Assembly (NCBI GenBank): GCA_017643305.1
Contig: JAEPNQ010000010.1
Span: forward strand, 1 to 64,000
Direction of reading: 5' to 3'
Source: Marinibacterium sp.
Lineage (GTDB): Bacteria; Pseudomonadota; Alphaproteobacteria; Rhodobacterales; Rhodobacteraceae
Length of the DNA: 64,000 nt
Below the pieces are notes generated by a model, which had not been told where the DNA came from, did no database searches, and saw only the letters and a list, made by a program, of their open reading frames with translations. Position numbers and translations under genes: made by a program. Below are positions 18,288-27,115 of the stretch, in pieces; position 1 is the first letter of the stretch, and each line of letters opens with the position of its first letter.

Positions 18288-20781
18288 CCGGATCACCGCC
18301 AGCCTGGAACGCCTCTTTGACGAGAATCGCATCGTCTTCTGGTATGACGCCGCACGCGACATGCGGGGGGAGTTCGATGCCGTCGATCTGGCTGGGGTGA
18401 CGAAGGTGGAGATCGCGAACAACCAGTTCGGGTTAAAGCACCGGATGCTGCGGCAGGAGCCGAAAACGAAGTTTTTGGTGTTCCATGATGGGCCAGAGCC
18501 TGGGAATGCGGCGAACTGGCTGCTGGATCTGCAATTGGCAACGGCGGTGTTCAAGGCGGATCAAGCTGGGATCTGGTTGGGTGAGTTGGGCCTGCCGCCA
18601 CAGTTCGAAAGCGTCGTGCGCGATCACATGGAGTTTTACCGCTCCAAAGCGCGTGTGGCTGAGCTGAAACGCCTTTTGCATGCTGCAGACACGCAGTCCC
18701 AGGTGCGGCTGCGCATGCTGGCCGTCTGTGTCGGCGCAGAAGGGGGGCTTGATACAATTGTTGAGGCTCTCATGGGCGAATTAGCCGAGGGCCGCGACGA
18801 TGCCATGCGGCTGATCGAGCGGTCTGGTCTGACCGAGGTGTTCTGGAAGCAGGTCGGCAATGCCTATGGCTACCAGCCCGGCCAGCCCGATCTTGAGGAT
18901 TTCGCGATCGCACTTTTTCAGTCGGCTTATCTGCGGGCGCTGGGCGAAGATGGCAAGCTGAACGCTGAGGCACTTCTGGTGTTCCGGCGCTGGAAGAACA
19001 ACCGCCACTGGGAACAGGCGTTTGAGACGCTTGCTGCACGCTATCAGGGCTTGCTGAAAATCCCAGAGGATTTGTCGAAGCGTGACTTCCGTACGGTCAT
19101 GGCCGTCGACCATTTTGAGGAAATCGACCGCCACATCATCCGGCAGTTGGTGCATGCGATGTCGACCCAAACCGTCAGCGCATCTGAGGTGCTGAAATGG
19201 GTGCGCGAGCGCCGCCAGAGCCATTGGTATGGGACCTACGAGGATATCTATCAGGCGATCGGCTTTGCCACTGAATTCCAGCAGGCGCTTGCCGAGGCTA
19301 ATCTCGGGATGACGAGCCCTGCCGAAGGGGTGAAGCGCTATGTCAGCAGCTGGTACAAGCTCGACCAGCTCTATCGCAAATTCATCTACCATATGCAGCG
19401 CAGTGGTCATGCATCGCTGCTCTCGGAACTCTACGAGGCGGTGGAGAACCGGTATACTAATAGCTTCCTCTTGAAGCTGAATGACGCCTGGCAGGATCAG
19501 GTTGCTGGACTGAGCGACTGGACAATCCCCGGATACGCTCGCCAGAGCGCCTTCTACGTCGAACAGGCCGCAGAGTTCCGCCGTCGAGATCAGAAGGTCG
19601 TGGTCATTGTCTCGGATGCCCTGCGCTTCGAGGTGGCCGAGGAATGCCTGCGTCGGATCCGAGCACTGAACCGGTTTGATGCGGAGCTGAAGCCCATGAT
19701 TAGCGCGCTACCCAGCTATACACAGCTCGGGATGGCGGCACTTTTGCCGAACCGGGAACTCTCTTTCGCATCTGACGGCGGCGGATCGGTACTTTCGGGG
19801 GACGAGAGCACTCAGGGCCTTGCCGCGCGCGAGAAGCTTTTGGCAACAGGACGTGTAGGCGACCGCGCGAAGGCTCTGTCCGCACGCGATGTGCTCGATA
19901 TGCGGGTCGATGAGGGCAAAGAGCTCTTCCGCGACAATGACGTGGTTTACATCTATCACAACCTGATCGATGCGATTGGCGACAAGCTGCAGACTGAAGA
20001 TCAGCTGCCCAAGGCGGCAGAAGACGCGATTGAAGAACTCACCAAGCTTGTTCGGAAGCTGACGTCGGCGAATTTCTCAAACATCCTTATCACGGCAGAT
20101 CACGGTTTCCTTTACCAGCACCGATCGCTTGATGAGAGCGACTTCGCTGTTGCTGATCCCAAGGGCGATGAAATCCTGCTTCGTAATCGGCGCTTCGTTA
20201 TAGGTCGAGGCCTCGAAGAAACCGCGGGCATGAAGAAGTTCAGCTCAGCCAATCTTGGCTTGGCGGGTGACCTCGATGTCCTGATCCCAAACTCGATAAA
20301 CCGCCTGCGCGTCAAAGGGGCGGGGAGCCGGTATGTGCACGGCGGCGCGTCGCTGCAGGAAATCGTCGTCCCGGTCATCCGTGTCGGCAAGCAGCGCGAA
20401 GCGGATGTGAACCAGGTCGAAGTGCAGATCATTGTGTCGGGCCGCAGCCAGATCACGTCTGGGCAAACGGCAGTCATTTTTTACCAAGCGCAACCGGTCT
20501 CCGAGAAGATGCAGGCGCGCGAGCTGGTCGCAGGGATCTACGCTGCTGATGAAACGCTGATTTCAGACGAGCATGTCCTGCAGTTCGATTTTACCTCCGA
20601 GAACGCCCGTGAGCGCGAAATGCCCCGGAAGTTCCTGCTGTCGCGTGAGGCGGACAAATTCAATAACCAAGACGTATTCCTGAAACTGCGCGAGCGGGTG
20701 GGTAAGACAAGCCACTATCAGGACTACACAAGCCATCGCTTCCAGTTGAAACGTGGCATCACAACAGATTTTGACTTTTGA
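18280..20781 (+). CDS. pglZ: PglZ, BREX alkaline-phosphatase-superfamily protein
   Basis: 833 residues. The alkaline-phosphatase-fold core shows metal-binding segments VVVIVSDALRFEVAEE (D446) and ITADHGFLYQHRS (D607, H608). The N-terminal half is the helical PglZ-specific region. PglZ proteins bind metal and have been reported to act as phosphodiesterases. They are essential for BREX. The stop TGA at 20779 overlaps the ribosome-binding site of brxL. Confidence 0.95.
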   Translation: MTDRITASLERLFDENRIVFWYDAARDMRGEFDAVDLAGVTKVEIANNQFGLKHRMLRQEPKTKFLVFHDGPEPGNAANWLLDLQLATAVFKADQAGIWLGELGLPPQFESVVRDHMEFYRSKARVAELKRLLHAADTQSQVRLRMLAVCVGAEGGLDTIVEALMGELAEGRDDAMRLIERSGLTEVFWKQVGNAYGYQPGQPDLEDFAIALFQSAYLRALGEDGKLNAEALLVFRRWKNNRHWEQAFETLAARYQGLLKIPEDLSKRDFRTVMAVDHFEEIDRHIIRQLVHAMSTQTVSASEVLKWVRERRQSHWYGTYEDIYQAIGFATEFQQALAEANLGMTSPAEGVKRYVSSWYKLDQLYRKFIYHMQRSGHASLLSELYEAVENRYTNSFLLKLNDAWQDQVAGLSDWTIPGYARQSAFYVEQAAEFRRRDQKVVVIVSDALRFEVAEECLRRIRALNRFDAELKPMISALPSYTQLGMAALLPNRELSFASDGGGSVLSGDESTQGLAAREKLLATGRVGDRAKALSARDVLDMRVDEGKELFRDNDVVYIYHNLIDAIGDKLQTEDQLPKAAEDAIEELTKLVRKLTSANFSNILITADHGFLYQHRSLDESDFAVADPKGDEILLRNRRFVIGRGLEETAGMKKFSSANLGLAGDLDVLIPNSINRLRVKGAGSRYVHGGASLQEIVVPVIRVGKQREADVNQVEVQIIVSGRSQITSGQTAVIFYQAQPVSEKMQARELVAGIYAADETLISDEHVLQFDFTSENAREREMPRKFLLSREADKFNNQDVFLKLRERVGKTSHYQDYTSHRFQLKRGITTDFDF

Positions 20782-20792
20782 GGAGCGGGCCC

Positions 20793-22901
20793 ATGAGTGA
20801 TCTCGACGCCAGGATCAATGAACATTTCGCGGGCTTTGTTGTACGCAAGGACCTGGTGAAGGCGGTCAAGGGCAACGCGATCGTTCCGACCTATGTGCTC
20901 GAGTATCTCTTGGGTCAGTATTGCGCCACCGACGACGAGGCATCGATCGCGACTGGCATCGAGACCGTCAAAGAAATCCTGCGCAAGCATTATGTCCACC
21001 GCAGCGAAGCGGGGCTCATCCAGTCAACGATCAAGGAAAAGGGCCGCTACAAGGTCATTGACCAGATCAGCGTGTCGTTGAACGAGAAGACCGACAGCTA
21101 TGAGGCCACCTTTGACAATCTCGGCATCAAGAAGGTTGCAGTCGACAGCGGCACAATTAAAGCGCACCCGAAGCTGCTCGTGACGGGCGTCTGGTGCATC
21201 GCGGATGTTCAGTATGAGTATTCCGAGGATGCGCGCACTTCTCCTTGGATCTTGGAGACCATCAAACCCATCCAGATCGCCAAGGTCGACTATGAGGGCT
21301 ACCGAGAGGCGCGGAGCAACTTTGGCACGGACGATTGGATCGATCTACTGATGCAGAGCATCGGGTTCAACCCGGAGGCCTTTGGGCGTCGGGCGAAGCT
21401 CTTGCAGCTGATGCGCCTGATCCCCTTCGTGGAACGGAACTATAACATCATCGAGCTTGGCCCCAAGGGGACGGGCAAGTCGCACATCTATTCGGAGTTT
21501 TCGCCGCATGGTCAGCTGATTTCGGGTGGCGAGGTGACGATCCCGAAGCTCTTCGTGAACAACTCGAACGGGCGCATTGGCCTTGTCGGCTACTGGGATG
21601 TCGTGGCCTTTGATGAATTCGCCGGTCGAGAGAAGACAGCGAACAAGGCGCTGGTCGACATCATGAAAAACTATATGGCCAACAAGACCTTCTCCCGGGG
21701 GGTGAACCCGATGGGGGCCGAGGCCAGTTTCGCGTTTGTGGGCAACACCGACCACAACGTGCCCTTCATGCTGAAAAACAGCGACCTATTTGAAGCCCTG
21801 CCGCCGCAGTTCCATGACTCGGCCTTCATCGACCGCCTGCATGCCTATCTGCCCGGCTGGGAAATCGACGTGATCCGCGGCGAGATGTTCACAAAGGGAT
21901 ATGGCTTCATCGTCGACTACCTAGCCGAGATCCTGCGCCACCTGCGCCAAGAAGATTTCTCGCACCGGCCTGATCAGCATTTCAAAATCAGCGAGAAGAT
22001 TTCGACACGGGATCGGGACGCGATCTACAAGACGATGTCTGGCCTGCTGAAGCTGATCTTCCCGAATGGCGGCGAGACGGCCGAGGATGTCGAAGAACTG
22101 CTGCGCCTAGCCATGGAGAGCCGCAAGCGCGTCAAAGATCAGTTGGCCCGTATCGACAGCACCTATCCCGAGGTCGATTTCCACTACCTTGGCACGGACG
22201 GAACCAAGCGCCGTGTGACCACGGTCGAGGAGGAAGAATACCCGCAGTTCTATCACCTCAAGCCTGCGCTGGATCCCAAGGAGCAGGAACAGTCAGAGAC
22301 GTCAGCTGGTGCTGGTGAGCCCGCGTCTGCCGGTAACGAAGAGACATCGACGTCAGGGCCCGCTTCCGAGGCTGGGCGCCCGATCAAAGCAGAGGCAAAG
22401 CCCGTTCTCGAAGAAGGCCATCATGTCTTCACCGAGGATCGCAAAGGGATCAGCTACGAACGGCTCTTCGGTCCTTACATCGAAGGCGCCTCAAAGATCA
22501 TCGTGACAGACCCCTATGTCCGATACTTCTATCAAATCCGAAACATGATGGAATTCGTTGAAATGGTTATCCGGCGGAAATCGCCTGAGGACCAGGTCAG
22601 CGTTCACCTCGTCACAGGGCCAGACGATGGCAATGTCGGCAAACAGCGCGAGCTGCTGGATTCTATCGTGGACGCCTGTGTTGGCTCGGGCGTTGAATTC
22701 ACATGGGCTTTCGATGGCACAGGAACAGCGCACGCGCGCGACATCGTCACCGATACTGGCTGGAAGATCGTGCTGGATCGCGGTCTCGATATTTTCCAGG
22801 CGCCGATCAAGAAGGACGGGTTTTCGCTCAGTGATCGGTTGCAGGAGCACCGCATCATCAAGGGCTTTTATGTGACCTACGTTCGCGCTGAGCAGGGGTA
22901 A
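20793..22901 (+). CDS. brxL: BrxL, BREX AAA+ protein with MIT_C-like C-terminus
   Basis: 702 residues. I chose the ATG at 20793, behind a GAGGAG ribosome-binding site. The N-terminal part (HFAGFVVRKDLVKAVKG) and AAA+ core (GPKGTGKS near residue 223, FDEFAG Walker B) match type I BrxL, the DNA-binding ring protein required for defence. A low-complexity Ala/Ser/Glu linker at about residues 498-535 leads to a C-terminal domain with SYERLFGPYI, TDPYVRYFYQ, and later an Arg-Asp...Gly-Trp...Arg-Gly-Leu-Asp pattern. That is how I remember the C-terminal PLD-like domain of MITD1. A Lon-type Ser-Lys dyad is not seen. Confidence 0.92.
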   Translation: MSDLDARINEHFAGFVVRKDLVKAVKGNAIVPTYVLEYLLGQYCATDDEASIATGIETVKEILRKHYVHRSEAGLIQSTIKEKGRYKVIDQISVSLNEKTDSYEATFDNLGIKKVAVDSGTIKAHPKLLVTGVWCIADVQYEYSEDARTSPWILETIKPIQIAKVDYEGYREARSNFGTDDWIDLLMQSIGFNPEAFGRRAKLLQLMRLIPFVERNYNIIELGPKGTGKSHIYSEFSPHGQLISGGEVTIPKLFVNNSNGRIGLVGYWDVVAFDEFAGREKTANKALVDIMKNYMANKTFSRGVNPMGAEASFAFVGNTDHNVPFMLKNSDLFEALPPQFHDSAFIDRLHAYLPGWEIDVIRGEMFTKGYGFIVDYLAEILRHLRQEDFSHRPDQHFKISEKISTRDRDAIYKTMSGLLKLIFPNGGETAEDVEELLRLAMESRKRVKDQLARIDSTYPEVDFHYLGTDGTKRRVTTVEEEEYPQFYHLKPALDPKEQEQSETSAGAGEPASAGNEETSTSGPASEAGRPIKAEAKPVLEEGHHVFTEDRKGISYERLFGPYIEGASKIIVTDPYVRYFYQIRNMMEFVEMVIRRKSPEDQVSVHLVTGPDDGNVGKQRELLDSIVDACVGSGVEFTWAFDGTGTAHARDIVTDTGWKIVLDRGLDIFQAPIKKDGFSLSDRLQEHRIIKGFYVTYVRAEQG

Positions 22902-22906
22902 GACGC

Positions 22907-24061
22907 ATGTTCCGCATCGATAAAGACGACAACTCGATCAAGCCACTCAAGGCCCGCAGCTTTTCCGAATTGGGGTTTAAGGAGCGTCAGCACCTGCAGG
23001 AGTGGATCGCCAAGTATCCATCCTGTCTGGGTGAGGACCTGTTGATCATCCAGAAGGAATTCGCTGGCTTTTCCGACACGCAGGAGCGTCTCGACCTTCT
23101 TGCTCTGGATAAGAAGGGCCGTTTGGTCATCATTGAGAATAAGCTTGATGACACCGGCAAGGACGTCACGTGGCAGGCCATGAAATACGCGTCCTACTGC
23201 GCGAGCCTTAAGACCGAAAGCATCTGTGGCATCTATCAGGATCACCTAACAAAGACAGGGCAGCCCGGCGCGGCCAGTGAGCTGATTGCGGATTTTCTGG
23301 AAGTGGCTGATCTGTCGGAGGTTACGCTCAATCGCGGCGTGTCGCAACGGATCATGCTGATTGCTGCGAATTTCCGGAAAGAGGTGACCTCGACCGTTCT
23401 ATGGTTGATGAACTTCAAGCTGCAGGTTCAGTGCTTCAAGGTCACGCCGTGGGCGATGGCTGACGATCTCTTCCTGAACGTTGAGCAGATCATCCCTGTG
23501 AAGGATACACAGGACTTCGTGATTGGCCTGGCAGACAAGGCCCAGGACGAAGTGCAAACCTCTTCCGCGGAGGCCGCACGCAATACCATTCGTCGTGAGT
23601 TCTGGGGCGAAGTGATCCGCGTCATGCAGACGAAGTCGCGCCTCTACGACAATATTTCCGCCGGAGTCGCCAATTGGATCGGCGCTGGGTCTGGCATGCG
23701 TGGCGTTGGCTTCAATTTCGCCGCGGCGGGCAAGTATGGGCGCGCGGAGATTTATATCGATCGGGGCGAGCAGGCCGAGAACAAGTATGTCTTCGATCAG
23801 CTGCTCGCCCAGCGCGAAGCCCTTGAGGCGGCGTTTGGTGGGCCGCTGGTATGGGAGCGCCTCGATCATCGACGTGCGTGTCGGATCAAATGCGAGACCG
23901 AAGCCGATATGTTCGAGCGTGAGGACTGGCCGCGCATGATAGAGTTCATGACGGATGCGATGGTGCGAATTGAAAAGGCATTTCGCGATCCGCTGCAGAA
24001 ATTGAATGCCGATGTCCGATCACGCACGTTCGAGCCGGAGGCTGGTGGGGACGGTTCGTGA
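22907..24061 (+). CDS. DUF4268 protein with PD-(D/E)XK nuclease core
   Basis: 384 residues. The N-terminal domain shows a PD-(D/E)XK pattern: D63 in ERLDLLALD, E77 and K79 in LVIIENKLD, then WQAMKYASYC, as in NucS/RecB-like nucleases. The C-terminal half fits DUF4268 (TIRREFWGEVIRVMQTK, then MRGVGFNFAAAGKYGRAEIY). It lies five bases after brxL and its stop overlaps the next gene (GTGA), so it belongs to the BREX transcript. I infer a DNA-targeting accessory nuclease of the BREX locus. Activity is not shown by the sequence alone. Confidence 0.8.
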   Translation: MFRIDKDDNSIKPLKARSFSELGFKERQHLQEWIAKYPSCLGEDLLIIQKEFAGFSDTQERLDLLALDKKGRLVIIENKLDDTGKDVTWQAMKYASYCASLKTESICGIYQDHLTKTGQPGAASELIADFLEVADLSEVTLNRGVSQRIMLIAANFRKEVTSTVLWLMNFKLQVQCFKVTPWAMADDLFLNVEQIIPVKDTQDFVIGLADKAQDEVQTSSAEAARNTIRREFWGEVIRVMQTKSRLYDNISAGVANWIGAGSGMRGVGFNFAAAGKYGRAEIYIDRGEQAENKYVFDQLLAQREALEAAFGGPLVWERLDHRRACRIKCETEADMFEREDWPRMIEFMTDAMVRIEKAFRDPLQKLNADVRSRTFEPEAGGDGS

Positions 24062-24588
24062 TTGGTCTTGGCAAAAAAGACGAAGACGGCAAGCAGGTCC
24101 GGATCGAACATCGGGGGAAGTACACGCGCGCTTCTCGGACAGGCGGTGTGGCGGTTCGGGCTGAAGAGAAGGTGGGCCCGCTAAACTTGACGGCCAACTC
24201 GTCGAAGGGCCTGCGGGCGTCCACCCGGGTTGCCAACGGCACACGCGTTGCGCTGCAGAACGGAAGGTTTCAGCTGATCGGTCGTTGGCGGGCAGGTCCG
24301 CTTGGCTTCAATTTGTCGAAGACGGGTGTCAGTGCGTCTGTGAAGAACAAGGCAGGAACTTTCAACTTCCTGGAGCCCCAGTACTCGTCGTTCAAGTTTG
24401 CCGGCGTACAGCTGCGCGGCAAGAAGGCAGCCCAGCTGCAGGTCATCTATATGCTGATCACCGCAGCCGTGGTCTTGCTGGCCTTTATGGCACGTGCGGC
24501 AATTTATCTTTTGTGGCTCTTGGCCCTGCCGATCTTATTCGTGTGGGATCTGCTGGTTGGATTTGTGCAGGGGGTGCGCGATGCGTAG
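24058..24588 (+). CDS. Membrane protein, DUF4236-like soluble part
   Basis: 176 residues, GTG start overlapping the upstream stop as GTGA. The first 120 residues are beta-rich with repeated Val/Gly strands. The motif GPLGFNLSKTGVSASVKN recalls DUF4236 domains. Two adjacent hydrophobic segments follow (about residues 127-170: VIYMLITAAVVLLAFMA, then LLWLLALPILFVWDLLVGF). It is likely an inner-membrane protein with a cytosolic N-terminus. Function unknown. Its position suggests a BREX accessory gene. Confidence 0.65.
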   Translation: MIGLGKKDEDGKQVRIEHRGKYTRASRTGGVAVRAEEKVGPLNLTANSSKGLRASTRVANGTRVALQNGRFQLIGRWRAGPLGFNLSKTGVSASVKNKAGTFNFLEPQYSSFKFAGVQLRGKKAAQLQVIYMLITAAVVLLAFMARAAIYLLWLLALPILFVWDLLVGFVQGVRDA

Positions 24589-25141
24589 CTGGGCTCTCCG
24601 GTTTCTCCGCCACTCATACCCCGCTTTGCTCTGCGTCGCCATGATGGTCCAGCCCGTCCAAGCAGACCCAATGGTCGACTTCATCATCGAGCAGTTCCAG
24701 GAACAGTGTGATGCTGAACAGGCGAATTTCCGCGGGATTGACGACGATCTTGATGCGCCGCTGCAGGGCGTCTTGAGCCTATCCGAGGACGCCATTTACG
24801 ACATTGCGCTGACACCAGACGGTGTCACGGGCACGGTTCTCTACAACGAGTTTCACTGCACCAATATCGGATACGGCTGGTGCGGCTCTGGCGGCTGCGG
24901 ATTCCATCTGATCGTGGACGGGGTCGCCTTTTTCCGCCGGAGTGGATTTCGTCCGTTCTCAGTGCTGCAAGGGGAGAAATCATTTGTTCTGATCCCCATC
25001 CATGGGAGCGGTTGTGTCACAAGTGACGGGAACAGCGGGGCTGGCGTAGATCCGTGCTATGTGGTGGCAACCTGGGATGCCGACGCGGCGACCTTCAGAA
25101 GCAAAGACGGCGAAATTGATCTCAGCCCTATAAATCCGTGA
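24581..25141 (+). CDS. Secreted hypothetical protein at the end of the BREX operon
   Basis: 186 residues from the ATG at 24581, which lies inside the last codons of the membrane-protein gene. A signal peptide (RFLRHSYPALLCVAMMVQPV, cut after VQADP) is followed by a small domain with six or more cysteines (FHCTNIGYGWCGSGGCGF, GSGCVTS, DPCYVV), probably disulphide-bonded in the periplasm. No family recognised. The overlap implies co-translation with the membrane protein. Starting 87 bases further upstream would bury the signal peptide, so I reject that. Confidence 0.65.
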   Translation: MRSWALRFLRHSYPALLCVAMMVQPVQADPMVDFIIEQFQEQCDAEQANFRGIDDDLDAPLQGVLSLSEDAIYDIALTPDGVTGTVLYNEFHCTNIGYGWCGSGGCGFHLIVDGVAFFRRSGFRPFSVLQGEKSFVLIPIHGSGCVTSDGNSGAGVDPCYVVATWDADAATFRSKDGEIDLSPINP

Positions 25142-25193
25142 GGGGTTGCGCTGAAACCTGTTGGCGCAAAGCGGGGCAAACGTTGGAGATGGT

Positions 25194-25274
25194 ATGAAAG
25201 GAGCGCTGCAGTTCTGCGTTTGGTTTGTTATCGCGTTCTTCGCGGTGCATGGTTTCATCGATCTGGTCTTTTGA
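25194..25274 (+). CDS. Possible 26-residue membrane peptide
   Basis: A short reading frame, MKGALQFCVWFVIAFFAVHG followed by FIDLVF, forms a single hydrophobic helix. GGAG precedes the ATG by a few bases. Its end overlaps the 3' end of the convergent radical SAM gene. It could be a tiny membrane protein or the chance product of a GC-rich junction. I keep it at low confidence. Confidence 0.3.
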   Translation: MKGALQFCVWFVIAFFAVHGFIDLVF

Positions 25275-26481
25275 TCTCGCGCACCACCATCCCCGTCAAA
25301 TGCCATAAGGCCGCCATCATGATCCCCATATTGAACGCAAACTCGTTGGCGCAGGACTGCTTGAAGAAGTCCCCCTCGAGGAACATGCAGGACCCCTTGC
25401 AAAGCTGAACGACGGGACAGGACATGCACTCGTCCCGGAAGGCAAAATGCGTCGCGGTATCGAGCGCGATGGCGTCGAAGTCGGCGACATGACCGATCTT
25501 GTGCGCCCCCTTCGCACCGGTGTTTTGACAAGTCATGGCATTGCCGCGCAGGTCGACGGCGATGGCGTCGGGGCTGTCCATGCCGCATTTCTGGCCTAGG
25601 GCCTCAATGGGCCGCTGACGCTGGATCGAGGCATAGAACTCGTCGATCCGCTCACCGAGGCCAAAAGCGTTCGGGTCCTCAACCAGAACTTCGAAGATCG
25701 AGCGCGTCAGGCTGTTCAACTCCGCGGACTCGAACCGCCCGGTCCCGATGGCGGTCGCGGCGTCATAGACATTCACGACGCCCTCGAGCCCGACGAAGAT
25801 GTCCGGTCCGACCTTTTCAGCGAACCAGGCCTTAAGGGCCCGAAGGTCGTGATTCTGGCGCGTCAGCACCGCATTGAACCCGGTCTTTTCGGGACGCTCG
25901 GCCAACAGGGTTTGGATCCAGTGGCTCTTGTCAGGATCGTCGAACGGATCCGGCCCGCGCAGATGCTGACCCGGCCCATCATGCGAGATGGTTATGGCGA
26001 TGTCGTGGGCGGCAATGAAGTCGATCCTTTCTCGATTGAAGAGCGAACCATTCGTGATGATCGAAAAGCCGGCACTCGGGAACCGCGCGGCCAGCGCAGG
26101 GATCAGCCGCTTGATTTTGGCCCAGTAAAGAAATGGTTCGCCGCCCCAGAGCTCGATCTTTTCCGGGGCTTGCGCGATCCAACCGTCAAGCTCAGTCAGG
26201 AAGTGCTCCACATCGGCCAGCTTCGAAACTGTCGCGTCAGCGATCTGGAAGGCCTGGCTGCAATAGCTGCAGGCGTAGTTGCACGAGAGCCCGAGTTGGA
26301 TTTTCAGCACGCGCGGCGCGCGGGATTTGCCAAGCGGTTTGTCTTTGGCCACGCGCGGCACTGGCGCAAATATCCCCGGTTCGACCGGCAGCGGCAGCCC
26401 CTCGCATTCGGAGGTGTGGGGGTTGTAGCTCACGTGGTGGCGGCTGCCGTCACGCGCTTCCAGGGTCAGATCGAACCACAT
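25255..26481 (-). CDS. Radical SAM/SPASM peptide-maturase-like enzyme
   Basis: 408 residues. The radical SAM cluster motif is CNYACSYC (C67, C71, C74), followed by the GGEP motif at 113-116. The C-terminal SPASM domain fits the seven-cysteine rule exactly: C299-x13-G-x4-C318, then C352-x2-C355-x5-C361-x3-C365, then C377. Such enzymes hold two extra [4Fe-4S] clusters and install cross-links or other changes in ribosomal peptides, or activate sulfatases. No sulfatase is near. It is the last gene of the phage late operon, overlapping the 2OG oxygenase gene as ATGA, two genes after the Cys-rich peptide. I infer that this peptide or a tail protein is the substrate. Confidence 0.9.
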   Translation of the reverse strand: MWFDLTLEARDGSRHHVSYNPHTSECEGLPLPVEPGIFAPVPRVAKDKPLGKSRAPRVLKIQLGLSCNYACSYCSQAFQIADATVSKLADVEHFLTELDGWIAQAPEKIELWGGEPFLYWAKIKRLIPALAARFPSAGFSIITNGSLFNRERIDFIAAHDIAITISHDGPGQHLRGPDPFDDPDKSHWIQTLLAERPEKTGFNAVLTRQNHDLRALKAWFAEKVGPDIFVGLEGVVNVYDAATAIGTGRFESAELNSLTRSIFEVLVEDPNAFGLGERIDEFYASIQRQRPIEALGQKCGMDSPDAIAVDLRGNAMTCQNTGAKGAHKIGHVADFDAIALDTATHFAFRDECMSCPVVQLCKGSCMFLEGDFFKQSCANEFAFNMGIMMAALWHLTGMVVREIKRPDR

Positions 26482-27113
26482 CAGTCAAACAGCCTTTCGT
26501 CGATTGCGGTGGGCAGGGTGACGCGGAAGTTCGCGACGACCTGCACATGCGGCACTCTTCCCTCGTAGGGGTGCTGGTTGTGGGGAATATGAGAGGGGAA
26601 GAAGACCGAGAGCCCCGGCCGCGGGTTGACTGAATAGCCGTGACGGCTCTCATGGGGCAGTCGCCCCTCATCGAAGTACCGCGACGGATCCTCGATCACG
26701 AAGCGCGGGGTGCCAACACTGTTCACCGGCTGGCCCGCCCCACTGCCGGTCAGGAAGTGGACGCAGGTCAGGTCGCCCTCGCGGCTGTCCTTGTGGGTTG
26801 AGATGAAGCCACCAGGCTCAATGACGAGGGCACGGTTTTCGCAATGATCGGAGTCGAGATATCGAGCCCAGGGGCCGAGGACGGCACGCGCGCAAGCAAA
26901 GAGATGGGCCTTCAGCGCTTGACCGGCTTCGCTCCGCTCAAGAATGCCACGCACCCGGCGTTTGGCAGCGCTCAGCTGACTGGCGCCGCCATCTCCGCCA
27001 ACCGCTGCCATGGCCTCATCCGCGAGCTGGCGATTGACCTCCCAGTCCACCGGAGCCTCAAAAAAACTGACATGGGTGGGCCAGAGCGCAAGGTTTGTCT
27101 GCTGCACTTCCAT
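26481..27113 (-). CDS. 2OG-Fe(II) oxygenase, second copy
   Basis: 210 residues from the ATG at 27113, two bases after the stop of the Cys-rich peptide gene. The jelly-roll iron site is visible: H107-x-D109 in FISTHKDSREGD and distal H178 in PSHIPHNQHPYEG, with basic residues R186 and R197 as candidates for 2-oxoglutarate binding. The layout (H..., GTPRFVIEDPSRYF, PGLSVFFPSHIPH) fits prolyl/aspartyl-hydroxylase-like phage oxygenases. It would hydroxylate a protein or peptide. It is placed between the Cys-rich peptide and the radical SAM gene. Confidence 0.85.
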   Translation of the reverse strand: MEVQQTNLALWPTHVSFFEAPVDWEVNRQLADEAMAAVGGDGGASQLSAAKRRVRGILERSEAGQALKAHLFACARAVLGPWARYLDSDHCENRALVIEPGGFISTHKDSREGDLTCVHFLTGSGAGQPVNSVGTPRFVIEDPSRYFDEGRLPHESRHGYSVNPRPGLSVFFPSHIPHNQHPYEGRVPHVQVVANFRVTLPTAIDERLFD

Positions 27114-27115
27114 CG

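Noticed and set aside
17310-18554. A 414-codon open frame on the minus strand opposite pglX and pglZ.
   Set aside because: High GC keeps antisense frames open. It has no ribosome-binding site or domain, and the sense strand carries clear BREX motifs.
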